A stretch of 64,000 bases of DNA from Ramlibacter sp. (GCA_019635435.1 JAHBZM010000001.1:558001-622000); one strand, 5' to 3'; positions 25,540 to 35,347 are shown, numbered from the stretch's first letter. Notes: generated by a model not told the origin, from the letters alone. Program-made: numbers and translations.

Positions 25540-27266
25540 ATGGCTAGCTCCCTTCTGAAATCGGCGTAGAGCTCATCGAAGGTGACACACACGTTCATCA
25601 TGGACGCGATGCTGATCTCGCGTGTGGGCGGCACGCCAGTGCGACCAAAAGACCCACGCGGTGACCTGGACATCGAGGGCGTCAGAGGCTTGGCCTGGAT
25701 CAGGATTGGCGCCTCCGCCTCATCAAGTTCTCCTTGCCCCACCAACAGCATCGCAAAATATGCGTTCGCGGTGAGATACACCTTTGTCCGAGTCGCGCCT
25801 GGTAGCGTGCTCGTGACGGCCACAACGCCTGCACCAGTCGCGGCCGGTTCGGACTCCAAGGTCCAGTCGCCGCGAGCGACGCCGGCACCCAGCAGGCCGA
25901 GTGCGACCGCAGCTTCGCGCAAGCCCAAGGCGGCATGGTCTTGGTTTCCTGCCATTCCAGGAATAGCATCGGCGGAGATGGGCATGTACTTGACGTCGGG
26001 CTGCGCGACCTCGCCGGCACGCAGCAGCTGCGATGCACGTGCCCATCGTTCCAGCAGGCCAACGATGAACGGCACCGATGTTGCGGCAGCTGAGGCCAAA
26101 TCATTCCGCAGACGTTTGATCCCATCGATCAGCGGCTGGCGCTCGTGACCTGGCAGCGGTCCGGGCATCAGGCCGATAAGGGCGACCAGCTTCCTCGAGA
26201 GGACGTCCAGCAACAGGGCCGTCAGCAGGGGCTTGGCGAAAGCCTGAATCCTGGCGGCATCGCAGATCGCGTCGTAGTTGGCTGGAGTAATTTGGTTGCC
26301 GTAGACGTTCTCTAGCAAGGACTTTTGGTCCAGGCCAAGCTCGTTCTCGGAGAACACATAACCGGGAGGGGTGGCCTTGATATCCCACGCGATCTGCTTT
26401 GCGGCCGTCTGGAACACGTGCTGGATGTTGCCGTCTTGGGCGGACAAGCCCAGCATGAAAGTCGGCTTCTCATTGATCAGCGCGACGAGCGCGGTCATGA
26501 AAGGCAGGTTGAGTGGATTGCCGCACCAGCCGTTGATTTGGGCATGCCTGGCAACCAGCCACGGCCGGTAGTCGGCTTCGTTGGCAGCAGCCTTCGCGGC
26601 GCATCCATGGAACTTGATGATGCGCGCGCGGTTGCGAGGCAACTGCACTTCATCGGGCTTGGCCACCACCGTCGGGTTGAGAGCGCCGTTCCCATTGGTC
26701 AGCATGGTGACGGCGCGCTCCACCAGCGGGTCCCAGTTAGCCGACACCATGTCGGTCGCAATACCTTCAAGGCTGAGAGCCGCGAGGCACAGATGTTCGA
26801 CATCGGGCTGAAGGGCGACCGCGGCGTAAGTCTCGGGTACCTTGACGACGTTCCACACCAGATAGTCGAAGGGCTCGGTTCCGACGCGAATGGCGAGAAG
26901 CCTTCCGTAATTTTTAAGCAATGCCGAAACGATTGGCTCGCTGACCGGCTTCGACCAGGCATCTAAGGGAATGGTCAAGTCCAGCGCTGCCACTTGAGCG
27001 GCATTGAGACCTGCGAGCTGCAAAGCCTCTCCCAATGCGCGATTGAATTTGCAAGCCGCGTCCGCCGGGTCCCTTTTGGCACGCAAGAACTCGATGACGG
27101 CTTCGACGACTCCCCAGAGGCCTGGAACAACACCAAGCGAGATGCCGGAGCCCAGCCAGAAAGCATATCGACCGTTCGCAACGCCTTCAGCGAAAGCGGG
27201 GAAGGAGCTATCCAGCAGATCCAGAGTGTCCCGAACCGAAATGGCCGCTGCAGCTGGTGGTGGCAT
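25536..27266 (-). CDS. SIR2-domain protein, probable NADase effector (Lamassu LmuA-like), 576 aa
   Basis: The N-terminal SIR2-like Rossmann domain keeps all catalytic motifs: WLGSGIS (39-43, equivalent to GAGxS), NWD (177-179) and FHG (H220). Defence SIR2 proteins of this type degrade NAD+ and stop cell growth upon phage or plasmid sensing. The C-terminal half (~330-576) is unrecognised and may bind the SMC partner. It is the first gene of the operon, with a 209-bp upstream gap that can hold a promoter. A prominent alternative is an unclassified ABC-three-component system. Confidence 0.85.
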   Translation of the reverse strand: MPPPAAAAISVRDTLDLLDSSFPAFAEGVANGRYAFWLGSGISLGVVPGLWGVVEAVIEFLRAKRDPADAACKFNRALGEALQLAGLNAAQVAALDLTIPLDAWSKPVSEPIVSALLKNYGRLLAIRVGTEPFDYLVWNVVKVPETYAAVALQPDVEHLCLAALSLEGIATDMVSANWDPLVERAVTMLTNGNGALNPTVVAKPDEVQLPRNRARIIKFHGCAAKAAANEADYRPWLVARHAQINGWCGNPLNLPFMTALVALINEKPTFMLGLSAQDGNIQHVFQTAAKQIAWDIKATPPGYVFSENELGLDQKSLLENVYGNQITPANYDAICDAARIQAFAKPLLTALLLDVLSRKLVALIGLMPGPLPGHERQPLIDGIKRLRNDLASAAATSVPFIVGLLERWARASQLLRAGEVAQPDVKYMPISADAIPGMAGNQDHAALGLREAAVALGLLGAGVARGDWTLESEPAATGAGVVAVTSTLPGATRTKVYLTANAYFAMLLVGQGELDEAEAPILIQAKPLTPSMSRSPRGSFGRTGVPPTREISIASMMNVCVTFDELYADFRRELAI

Positions 27267-27475
27267 GTGTTAACCCGAAACGTTGTCTCTTTCCTGGATG
27301 TTACAGGCTGAGTGAATTGCCACTAAAGGAACTGCTTGGACCCCTATAAGCACGTCAGCGATCGCATTGAGCAAAAACCTCTCTCCATTGGCTCCTAACC
27401 ATGCCCTAAGGCTGCTTCCGACCCAAAGCAGACCTCCAACTCACACCATCGTCACCTCCAGCATCGCAGGGCCTC

Positions 27476-28391
27476 TCACGCTGGGAAGGCACCCGCGTTC
27501 TCACGCGCAAACTGCGTCGGCGACCGCCCGACGTGCCGGGTGAACGCCACGCTGAAAGTGCTGGCCGAACCGTAGCCCACACGCGCGGCGATCTCCGAGA
27601 TGGCGCCCTCGCGGCGCCGAAGGAGGTCCTTTGCGAGGGCCATCCTCCACGCCAGCAGGTATTCCATCGGCGGCATGCCTACCTTGCTTTGGAAGCGCGC
27701 GAAGAACGTCGACCGGGAGAGCGCCGCTTTCTTGGCCATGGCCGCTGCGGTCCAGGGCCGTGTCGGGTCCGCATGAAGGGCGCGAATCGCAACCGACAGT
27801 CGCGGATCAGCCAGGCCATGCGCCAGCCCTGGCGAGACTGTAGCCTGCTCGCCCGGCGACCGCAGGACTTCAATCAGCAGCACCTCGAGGAGGCGCTCCA
27901 GCATGATGTCGCGCGCGGGCCGGCGCTCACGCGACTCGTCGCTCAGCAACTGCACCAGCGTGGCGAGGCGCGGCACGTCGCGCACGTGGATCAGGAGAGG
28001 CAGCAGCGAAACGAGAAGGTGGGCGTCGGGCGACTGGAAGGTGCAATGTCCGGCCAGGATGTGCAGATCTGGCCGGCCGTCTGGCGCGCCAATGCGGAAT
28101 CTCCCCTCACCGAGTGCCACAGGTGTCGACAGGATATGGTCCGGAGGCGCATCGGCACTGGCCATGCCTACCGTGTGCGCGGCGGGAACCAACACGAAGT
28201 CGCCGGCCCGCAGTAGCACGGCCGGCTGGTCGTCCAGCGCGATGCTGCAGCGGCCTTCTAGGACCGCGCAATAAAAAGGGCTGCCCTGCATCGGAGCGCC
28301 GGATGCGCCATGAGCCAGCGCCGGAGACGTGCTTCGAGAAGCGGGCAGTGGGGCGGAGCAGAGCCACCACCTCGGCAAGAGGATCGACCAT
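27476..28391 (-). pseudogene. AraC-family regulator with cupin N-domain, broken by a +1 frameshift
   Basis: The reading frame from ATG 28391 gives MVDPLAEVVALLRPTARFSK and then RRSDAGQPF, the normal N terminus of the cupin-type AraC regulators. The continuation, YCAVLEGRCSIALDD onwards to the two helix-turn-helix units near the end, lies in another frame. The switch falls on a run of five T in the coding strand (28273-28277 on the + strand); four would restore one frame. Either the gene is inactive, it slips, or the base is a sequencing error. The downstream frame alone (to 28378) lacks a plausible start. It is divergent from the SDR gene. Confidence 0.75.
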
Positions 28392-28483
28392 CCTTGGACG
28401 TTCGCTAAAGAGATACGGACGTTCCAGTGTAGCCAGTCCGAAGGCGCGCCCTTAGCCTCAAGCCTTCACCACAAGGAACACAC

Positions 28484-29245
28484 ATGAAAACCGTCCTGAT
28501 TACCGGCTGCTCATCTGGCTTCGGCCTGGCGACTGCCCGCCATTTCCTGGAGCGCGACTGGAACGTCGTCGCGACGATGCGCACTCCCCGCGACGACGTG
28601 CTACCGCCAGGGCCGCACCTGCGCGTTCTTCGCCTGGATGTGACTGACCGCGTGAGCATTGCTTCAGTTGTGGCCGCCGCCGGGCCCATCGACGTGCTGG
28701 TGAACAACGCTGGCTTCGGCGCACCTGCGCCCTTTGAGCTCACTTCTGCTGAGACCGTCCACGCGCTTTTCGGAACCAACACTTTCGGCACGATCGCCGT
28801 CACGCAGGCAGTTTTGCCTGGCATGCGGCAGCGCGACGCAGGCGTCATCGTGAACGTAACCTCCAGCGTCACCTATAAGCCGTTGCCGCTCGTCGGCATG
28901 TACCGCGCGGCAAAAGCCGCCGTGAACGCCCTGACCGAATCGCTTGCCGTCGAGGTGGCTCCCTTCAACATTCGCGTACACCTTGTCCTGCCTGGGTCGT
29001 CAGGCGAAACGCAGTTCAGGGCGAACGCCGCGACGCGACTGCAGGGCCTTGATGACCCGGTCTACGGCGACTTCATGCGCACCGCCATCTCCCGCATGCA
29101 AGCGATGGCGGGGCCCGGTACACGGGCATCGGACGTCGTGGAGGCCGTCTGGCGCGCGGCAACGGATCCCTCGGCCCCGCTTCAGATCCCGGCGGGTGCG
29201 GACGCCATCCAATGGGCGGCGGAATCGGCCGAGTCTCGGCAGTAG
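28484..29245 (+). CDS. Short-chain dehydrogenase/reductase (classical SDR), 253 aa
   Basis: NAD(P)-dependent oxidoreductase. The cofactor motif TGCSSGFG is at 7-14, NNAG at 74-77 and the catalytic Ser (127-128), Y140 and K144 (YRAAK) are in place. Substrate specificity is not readable. It starts about 90 bp from the divergent, frameshifted AraC gene. Pairs of this kind are common in Burkholderiales, with the regulator controlling the SDR gene, so expression may have changed if the regulator is dead. Confidence 0.88.
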   Translation: MKTVLITGCSSGFGLATARHFLERDWNVVATMRTPRDDVLPPGPHLRVLRLDVTDRVSIASVVAAAGPIDVLVNNAGFGAPAPFELTSAETVHALFGTNTFGTIAVTQAVLPGMRQRDAGVIVNVTSSVTYKPLPLVGMYRAAKAAVNALTESLAVEVAPFNIRVHLVLPGSSGETQFRANAATRLQGLDDPVYGDFMRTAISRMQAMAGPGTRASDVVEAVWRAATDPSAPLQIPAGADAIQWAAESAESRQ

Positions 29246-29287
29246 CTACGTTAATGGTGTGCGCAGAGATCAGCAACGAGGATGGAT

Positions 29288-29311
29288 GGCTGCTTCTGGC
29301 CGAAAGCGACC
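29288..29311. repeat. Short hairpin repeat (GCTTC..GCC..AAGC family)
   Basis: GGCTGCTTCTGGCCGAAAGC is an imperfect palindrome between the convergent SDR and LysR genes. It resembles the hairpins at 22377 and 41631. Confidence 0.45.
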
Positions 29312-29366
29312 ATGTGCTGCGGCAGTGCGACTACCGATCCATCCGAAAGTGCGCGGCAAACAACTT

Positions 29367-30338
29367 TCAACCGCCCCGCGCTGAAGCCTTGGGGCCAGAG
29401 CTAGCAGCGATCTTTCGGATGGCGCGCCCGAACTCCTGGAGCACGGCGGGTTGTTCGATGGTTCCACGCCGTGTGAAAAGCCCCAGCGACGGCAACGGAA
29501 TCCTGGGTGAAACAGGCACGCGGCGGACATTGCCTCGCGCGACCTCGTCGCGGGCGTGTTCGAAGCGGACGGCGCACAGGAGCGACGGGTCCAGGCGAAG
29601 CAGCTGGCTGAAGGTGACGGAAGAGACCACTTCGATCACAGGCTCGGGCGGGTCCACGCCGTCGTTGAGAAAGGCGGTCATGAACGCCTCCCGCACCAGG
29701 GTTTCCTTGGGCGGGGCGACCCATTGCGAGGCGCGCAAATCGCCCCAGCGCAACCCGCGGCGGCGCACATTCGCGTTGGAGGCTTCGGCCAGCACGCAAA
29801 GCTCGTCTTCAAGCAGAAGCTCGGACTGCAGCAGCGGCAAGAGGCCGCTTGAAAGAAGCTGCGGCGTGACGGCACCAAACACGCAGTCCAGCTCCCCGTC
29901 GAGCAGGCGCTGGATCAGTTCGCTCACGCGTCCCTCGACGATCTGCACGGCCGCTGCCGGCATGCGCGCGCGCAGCTGGACGACGGCCGCCGGAACGATG
30001 GCGGTCACCGAAGGGGCTCCCACCCGCAACACCGCGGTGGCGCCGGCGCGCAGTGCGTCAATCTCGTCCTGCGCCCGGGACAGTTCGCTCAGGATCACGC
30101 GCGCCCGGTGGACCGCGGACACGCCGAACGCGTTGGCCTGCACGCCCTGATGGCTGCGCTCAAAGAGCCGCGTTCCCAGGGCTTCTTCCACTTCATTGAG
30201 CATCTTGCTGATCGCGGGTTGGCTCAGGTGCAGCCGGTCGGCGGCGCCGCGCGTGGTGTGCGTTTCGGCCAGTGCCACCAGCAATTCAATGTGCCTTAGC
30301 CGAAGCCTTCGCAACATGTAGTCAACGTTGCCGCTCAT
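29367..30338 (-). CDS. LysR-family transcriptional regulator, 323 aa
   Basis: The N-terminal winged helix is visible in LRHIELLVALAETHTTRGAADRLHLSQPAISKMLNEVEEALGTRLFER. A two-lobed periplasmic-binding-like effector domain follows from about residue 95. ATG 30338 (MSGNVDYMLRR) is preferred over an upstream start that would add a non-conserved leader. It is divergent from the operon beginning at 30543, with a 204-bp shared control region, and is its probable activator. Confidence 0.88.
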   Translation of the reverse strand: MSGNVDYMLRRLRLRHIELLVALAETHTTRGAADRLHLSQPAISKMLNEVEEALGTRLFERSHQGVQANAFGVSAVHRARVILSELSRAQDEIDALRAGATAVLRVGAPSVTAIVPAAVVQLRARMPAAAVQIVEGRVSELIQRLLDGELDCVFGAVTPQLLSSGLLPLLQSELLLEDELCVLAEASNANVRRRGLRWGDLRASQWVAPPKETLVREAFMTAFLNDGVDPPEPVIEVVSSVTFSQLLRLDPSLLCAVRFEHARDEVARGNVRRVPVSPRIPLPSLGLFTRRGTIEQPAVLQEFGRAIRKIAASSGPKASARGG

Positions 30339-30542
30339 GCCATGTCTCTCAGACTTTTGCTGTGAAGTGGCGCCATGCAAAACAGCTGGAGGCAATCACT
30401 GCGAGTAATCATGGGATCGGAATTATTGAGTATTCATGCGCGATGGTTGAAACCTATTATCCGGCCACCCTGAGCCACAAGCAGGGAGCGTGTGGCACAC
30501 GGAGGTACTGCACCCGCAGGTTTCATTCTTTGAGGTTATCGC

Positions 30543-31694
30543 ATGAATGCACGTCGACAGGCTCTCAAGACGATCGCAAGAACAGCCGCGGTTGGCGTGC
30601 CCGTGTGGCTCTCTTCGGCAGGCGCCATGGCAAAGGGGCTGACATCGGACACCGTCACGATAGGCTCTTCGCTGGGGCTCAGCGGCGCCACCGCTGCCGG
30701 AGGAGCCGGACACGTTGCGGGGATCCAGGCGGCGCTTCATGAGATCAACAGCGCCGGGGGCATCAATGGCCGGCAGGTCCGCTTTCTTTACAAGGACGAT
30801 GGCTACGACCCCAAGCGTTCGGTCGAAAATCTGACGCCCATGATTGAAGACGGCACCGCGTTCGCGCTGGTGTCCATTGTGGGCACCGGTGCCAACCAGG
30901 CCATCAATCCGCTGGTCGAGCGCGCAGGCATGCCATTGGTGGGCCCCATCACGGGAGCAGATTCGCTGCGCAATGCAGAGCAGCGCTTTACCTTTCACAT
31001 CCGCCCGAGTTATTACAACGAGGTGGAATACATGGTGAACCAGCTCGCGTTCATGGGCATGCACGATCTGGCGGTGGTCTATCTCGACAATGCCTTTGGC
31101 AAGGAAATCCTGGGCTACACGAAGACGGCATTTGCCAAGGCCAGCACACGTGCCGTCGCCGAGATCGCGCTGGCGCGCGACGGCAAGAATGCACAGGAGT
31201 GCGCGAATCAGGTTCTGAAGAGCAAGGCGGGCGCGGTGATTCTGGCCACCACGGGGGGGGCGACCACCGACTTCGTGCTGGCGGTCCGCCAGCAGGCAGC
31301 CGGGTTGCCGCTGGTCGGGCTGTCACTGACTTTCAATGACGGGAAGCGGTTGGGCAAGAACACCACGGGCCTGGCGTCGACGCTGGTGTTCCCGCCTTTC
31401 AGGGCCACCCAGTTCGCCATCGTGCGGCGATTCTGGGCGTCCATGCAAGCGGCCAAGCAGGACAGCCAGGCCAGTTCCGCTCTTGAGAGCTGGTGGAACA
31501 CGCAGGTCCTTTGTCAGGCGCTTCGCCGGGCGGGGCGGGACCCGACGCGTGAAAAGCTCCGCGACGCGCTGGCCAGCACCAGGAACTTCCGCATGGACGA
31601 GTTGAGCGTGAGCTTTCCAAGCCGCGCGCCCTACGTGGGCATGAAGCTGGTGACGCTGGGCGTCTACTCGCCCGATGGAAACCTGCGCAGCTAG
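30543..31694 (+). CDS. ABC-type periplasmic binding protein (Leu/Ile/Val class), 383 aa
   Basis: A type I periplasmic binding fold. A Sec/Tat-like signal peptide (NARRQALKTIARTAAVG, cut after AMA) leads into VTIGSSLGLSGATAAGGAGHVAGIQAALHEINSAGGINGR, typical of the LivK/Peripla_BP_6 family. No permease or ATPase gene is close, so it may pair with a transporter elsewhere or act as a sensor. It opens a four-gene co-directional group with a CoA-transferase, a DUF1254 protein and a Bug protein. Confidence 0.85.
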   Translation: MNARRQALKTIARTAAVGVPVWLSSAGAMAKGLTSDTVTIGSSLGLSGATAAGGAGHVAGIQAALHEINSAGGINGRQVRFLYKDDGYDPKRSVENLTPMIEDGTAFALVSIVGTGANQAINPLVERAGMPLVGPITGADSLRNAEQRFTFHIRPSYYNEVEYMVNQLAFMGMHDLAVVYLDNAFGKEILGYTKTAFAKASTRAVAEIALARDGKNAQECANQVLKSKAGAVILATTGGATTDFVLAVRQQAAGLPLVGLSLTFNDGKRLGKNTTGLASTLVFPPFRATQFAIVRRFWASMQAAKQDSQASSALESWWNTQVLCQALRRAGRDPTREKLRDALASTRNFRMDELSVSFPSRAPYVGMKLVTLGVYSPDGNLRS

Positions 31695-31816
31695 GTTCCC
31701 CTTTGCGACGTCCACGCCGCTTCTGGTGACGTGCATCCAGGCGATCACGGAACGTGATCAATGAATCAGGATATTTGATTTTTCATGAATGGCCCCGGGG
31801 GCTAGCATCAGCCTCC

Positions 31817-33028
31817 ATGAACACACCCAAAGCCCCCGAAGCGCGACCGCCGGCCTTGCCGCTCAAAGGGGTTCGCGTGCTCGACTTCGGCCAGTACATC
31901 GCGGGCCCGGGCGCGGCCATGGCGCTGGCGGACCTCGGTGCCAGCGTGATCAAGGTCGAGCCGATCGCGGGTGACCAGGCCCGCCACATTGGCCGGTACG
32001 GTGAATCCATGATCCGCGCCTACAACCGCGGCAAGCAGTCCATCGCCCTGGATCTCAAGAGTGAGGCCGGGCAGCAGGTCGCGTGGCGTCTGATCGCCCG
32101 CAGTGATGTCCTCATACAGAACTTGCGCCCGGGCGTGGTCGACAAGCTGGGCCTTGGCCCCGGCATCGTTCGCGAGCGGTTCCCCCGGTTGATCTATCTC
32201 TCCATTGCCGGCTTTGGAAGCCTAGGCCCCTCACGCGACCGACCCGGTTACGACATTGCCGCCCAGGCGGAAAGCGGCTTGATGTCGGTGACCGGCGAGC
32301 CCGACCGCCCGCCCCAGAAGGTGGGCGTGCCGATCATTGATGCGGCTGCGGCGCAACTCGGCGCCCAGGCCGTGCTCGCCGCGCTGTATGGCCGTGAAAA
32401 GACCGGCGTGGGCGAGTTTCTGGAGACGTCGCTGCTCGAAGTGGCCATGCATCTGCAAGCCGCCACCTGGTGCGAATACCTGGGCGGCGCGCCGGAGCCC
32501 ACGCGCATGGGAGACGGTCAGCCAAACAACGCGCCGGCGGCGGAGGTCATTGCCACCCGCGATGGTCACATCGTGCTGTCCGCCTATGCCGACGATCATT
32601 GGGAGCGCCTGTGCCGCGTGATGGGGCGGGAAGAGCTGGTTGCGGATGCGCGCTTCTGTACCAATGCGCGCCGGGTCGAGAACCGCGCCGCACTCAAGGC
32701 GGTGTTGCGCGAGTGTTTCTCCGGAATGAGCAGTGAGGAATGCGTGACGCTGCTGGGGCAGCGGCAGATCGTGGCGGGAGCGGTCCGAACCTACAGGCAG
32801 GTGCTCGAAAGCCCCGATATTTGCGAGAGCGACATCCTGGTCGAAGCGCAGGCAGCCGACGGGACCCATTACCGTGCGCTGGGGCTGCCTTACCGGCTGG
32901 GCAACGCGCCACGCGCCACGCCACCCGCCGCACCACTGTGTGGCGAAGATACGGATGCCGTGCTTGCCGAGGCGGGTTATGGCGAAGACGAGATCCGTGA
33001 TCTCCGGCGTGAAGGCACGGTGGCCTGA
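31817..33028 (+). CDS. Class III CoA-transferase (CaiB/BaiF family), 403 aa
   Basis: Moves CoA between carboxylic acids. The family's opening LKGVRVLDFGQYIAGPGAAMALADLGASVIKVE is present, together with NRGKQSIALDLKSEAG and the catalytic Asp in a Y-D-I-A-A-Q-A-E-S-G-L segment. The ~400-aa length is typical. ATG 31817 directly precedes the conserved region. In this cluster it probably activates the acid captured by the neighbouring binding proteins. Confidence 0.9.
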   Translation: MNTPKAPEARPPALPLKGVRVLDFGQYIAGPGAAMALADLGASVIKVEPIAGDQARHIGRYGESMIRAYNRGKQSIALDLKSEAGQQVAWRLIARSDVLIQNLRPGVVDKLGLGPGIVRERFPRLIYLSIAGFGSLGPSRDRPGYDIAAQAESGLMSVTGEPDRPPQKVGVPIIDAAAAQLGAQAVLAALYGREKTGVGEFLETSLLEVAMHLQAATWCEYLGGAPEPTRMGDGQPNNAPAAEVIATRDGHIVLSAYADDHWERLCRVMGREELVADARFCTNARRVENRAALKAVLRECFSGMSSEECVTLLGQRQIVAGAVRTYRQVLESPDICESDILVEAQAADGTHYRALGLPYRLGNAPRATPPAAPLCGEDTDAVLAEAGYGEDEIRDLRREGTVA

Positions 33029-33032
33029 AGAC

Positions 33033-34310
33033 ATGAGCAATACGTCAATTCTTCAGCCTCCGCAAGCCGCAAGCGCTGTCCACGGCGCCGTCATCCAGAC
33101 GTTGCCGCTTTTCGAGATGATGCGCATGCGCGCGGCAACCACTTCGAGGCGGCACCCTGTTCAGGGCTTCGCGTCCGGCGACCGCGAGTCGTCCTGGCGC
33201 TGGGTGAACCAGTTCACGCATCGCCACCGCCGGCTCGGCCCGGACGATCGGGAAGTCGTCAGCCCGAACAACGACACCGCCTACAGCAATGTCTGGCTTG
33301 ACCTGTCAGGGGGTCCGGTCCTGATTGACACGCCCGACATGGGTGATCGCTACTGGACGCTTGGCCTGCTTGATGCATGGACCAATCCGTTCGCCTACAT
33401 CGGCCAAAGGGTCACCGGCAACCGCCGGCAGCGCACTCTCATCCATGGGCCAGACTGGCAAGGCGCGGTTCCTGCTGGCGTCAGCCAGGTGATTGCGGCG
33501 CCGGGCGTGGATGTGTGGATCATTGGCCGGCTCCTGGTTGAAGATGACGAAGCCGATGGGGACCTGGTGCGCCAGCTGCAGTCGCAGATGAAAATCTCGC
33601 GGCTGGATGGCAGCGATGCGGCCATGCGGGTGGATGCGCGCATGGACGGGCGCGACGTGGGCCTGCCCGCTGCCGGGCGCTACCTGTCGGTTGTCAATCA
33701 GGCGCTGTCGCGCAATCCGGCGCCCGCTGGCGAGTCGCTGCAGTGGCCTTTCCCGGCTGAAGAAGTTGCGGCCGCGTTGCCACCGGTGTTCAGCGGCCTG
33801 CGCGAGCGTGAACAGCCGCATGACCTTGGCGGCGGATGGGCGTTGCCCCTGGCGGTTCGCACGAGCTGGGGGGCTGACTACCTGAAGCGGGCCAGGGTGG
33901 CGCGAAACTTCATCGGCGCGCTCGGCATTGAAGAGGCGATGTACCCGACCGCGGAGGTGGACGTTGCGGGCGATCCCCTGCACGCGGCCAACGCTTATGA
34001 GTTGCGCTTTCCGGCCGGCGCCGGCCCCAGGGTCGGTGCATTCTGGTCGCTCACCATGTACCGCCGCAGTGACTGCCTTTTCGTGGCCAACCCCATCAAC
34101 CGCTACTCCATTGGCGACCGCACGCCCGGGCTGCAGCACGATGCCGATGGCAGTCTTGCGATCCGCCTTCAGGCCACGGACCCCGGGCCCGGCGTCAACT
34201 GGTTGCCGGCGCCGCCGGACGAACTGTTCTACGTCGTCTTGCGGCTGTACCAGCCGGAAGCCGACCACCTCGATAACCGCTACGCCTACCCGCCGCTGCG
34301 GCGCGTTTAA
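33033..34310 (+). CDS. DUF1254/DUF1214 domain protein, 425 aa
   Basis: The N-terminal DUF1254 part contains SPNNDTAYSNVWLDLSGGPV and RYWTLGLLDAWTNPFAYIG. The C-terminal DUF1214 part contains AYELRFPAGAGPRVGAFWSLTMYRR and the PGVNWLPAPPDELFYVVLRLYQP motif. The family is widespread but of unknown function. This copy has no signal peptide at ATG 33033, whereas many relatives are exported. It starts five bases after the CoA-transferase gene, so the two are probably co-translated. Confidence 0.85.
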   Translation: MSNTSILQPPQAASAVHGAVIQTLPLFEMMRMRAATTSRRHPVQGFASGDRESSWRWVNQFTHRHRRLGPDDREVVSPNNDTAYSNVWLDLSGGPVLIDTPDMGDRYWTLGLLDAWTNPFAYIGQRVTGNRRQRTLIHGPDWQGAVPAGVSQVIAAPGVDVWIIGRLLVEDDEADGDLVRQLQSQMKISRLDGSDAAMRVDARMDGRDVGLPAAGRYLSVVNQALSRNPAPAGESLQWPFPAEEVAAALPPVFSGLREREQPHDLGGGWALPLAVRTSWGADYLKRARVARNFIGALGIEEAMYPTAEVDVAGDPLHAANAYELRFPAGAGPRVGAFWSLTMYRRSDCLFVANPINRYSIGDRTPGLQHDADGSLAIRLQATDPGPGVNWLPAPPDELFYVVLRLYQPEADHLDNRYAYPPLRRV

Positions 34311-34340
34311 CAGAACCCCAGGCAACCACAGGAGACAATC

Positions 34341-35318
34341 ATGACTTTGAATCGCAGACGCCTTCTCGGTGCATCCGCCACCGCACTCGCATCCACGCTG
34401 GGGCTTCCGTCCTTCGCGCAGGCGTGGCCTTCACGGCCGATCCGCCTGGTGTCACCCTATGGCGCGGGCGGCTCCAACGACATCCTCACGCGCCTGCTGG
34501 GTGACTACCTGTCGGGCAAACTCGGGCAAAGCATCGTCGTTGACAACAAGGCGGGGGCCGGAACACGGATAGCGAACGAGTTCCTTACTCACGCTCCCCC
34601 GGACGGGTACACCATCCTGCATGCGGCAGCGCCGATTGCGATCGGGGAGGCGCTTTATGCCAAGCTTCCGTACGACGTCAACAAGGACTTTGCGCCGATC
34701 GTGAGCACGGCCATTGCGCCGCTGTTCCTCATCGTCAACGCAGACGCGCCGTACAAGACACTTGCCGAGTTCATCAAGTACGGCAAGAGCAAGCCCGACG
34801 GCCTGACGTTTGGCTCACCGGGGGTGGGCTCGGCGCCTCACCTCACCGCAGAAATGCTGCTGCGGGCAACAAAGACCAAGGGCGTCGTGGTCCAGTTCCG
34901 TGGCGATGCGCCAGCCTACGTCGAGCTTCTGGCTGGCCGCATTGACGCAACACTGACGGCCATTTCCACCGCCATCCCCCACATCGAAGCGAACAAGCTG
35001 CGGGTGCTCGCGGTTGCCACCGAGGAGCGGACGCCGCTTTATCCCAAGGCCCTGACCATCCGGGAGCAGGGCTATTCCAGCGTCGTCGGGTATGGCTGGT
35101 ACGGGTTGATGGCGCCCGCCGGAACGCCCGCCGACATCATCAAGCGGCTGAACACCGAGACCAACGCCGCCATTGCCGACCCGGAGGTGCGCAAGAAGGC
35201 CGATGCGGTGGGTCTGCAGTTGCGCGGCGGTTCGGCCGCAGATTTCAGTGCCTTCATCAAGAGCGAGACCCGCAAGTGGGCACAGGTGATCAAGGCCGCC
35301 AACATCACGGCGGAGTAA
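34341..35318 (+). CDS. Bug/TctC-type tripartite tricarboxylate transporter binding protein, 325 aa
   Basis: A signal peptide (RRRLLGASATALASTLGLP, cut after FAQA) is followed by WPSRPIRLVSPYGAGGSNDILTRLL, the hallmark of Bug receptors. These bind carboxylates, amides or aromatic acids. No TctA/TctB membrane genes are present, as is common for the expanded Bug family in Burkholderiales. A GGAGA ribosome-binding site precedes ATG 34341. It closes the LysR-linked group and is convergent with the large collagen-like gene. Confidence 0.9.
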   Translation: MTLNRRRLLGASATALASTLGLPSFAQAWPSRPIRLVSPYGAGGSNDILTRLLGDYLSGKLGQSIVVDNKAGAGTRIANEFLTHAPPDGYTILHAAAPIAIGEALYAKLPYDVNKDFAPIVSTAIAPLFLIVNADAPYKTLAEFIKYGKSKPDGLTFGSPGVGSAPHLTAEMLLRATKTKGVVVQFRGDAPAYVELLAGRIDATLTAISTAIPHIEANKLRVLAVATEERTPLYPKALTIREQGYSSVVGYGWYGLMAPAGTPADIIKRLNTETNAAIADPEVRKKADAVGLQLRGGSAADFSAFIKSETRKWAQVIKAANITAE

Positions 35319-35347
35319 CGGGGCATCGATCGCCGGGGCGATCGCCC

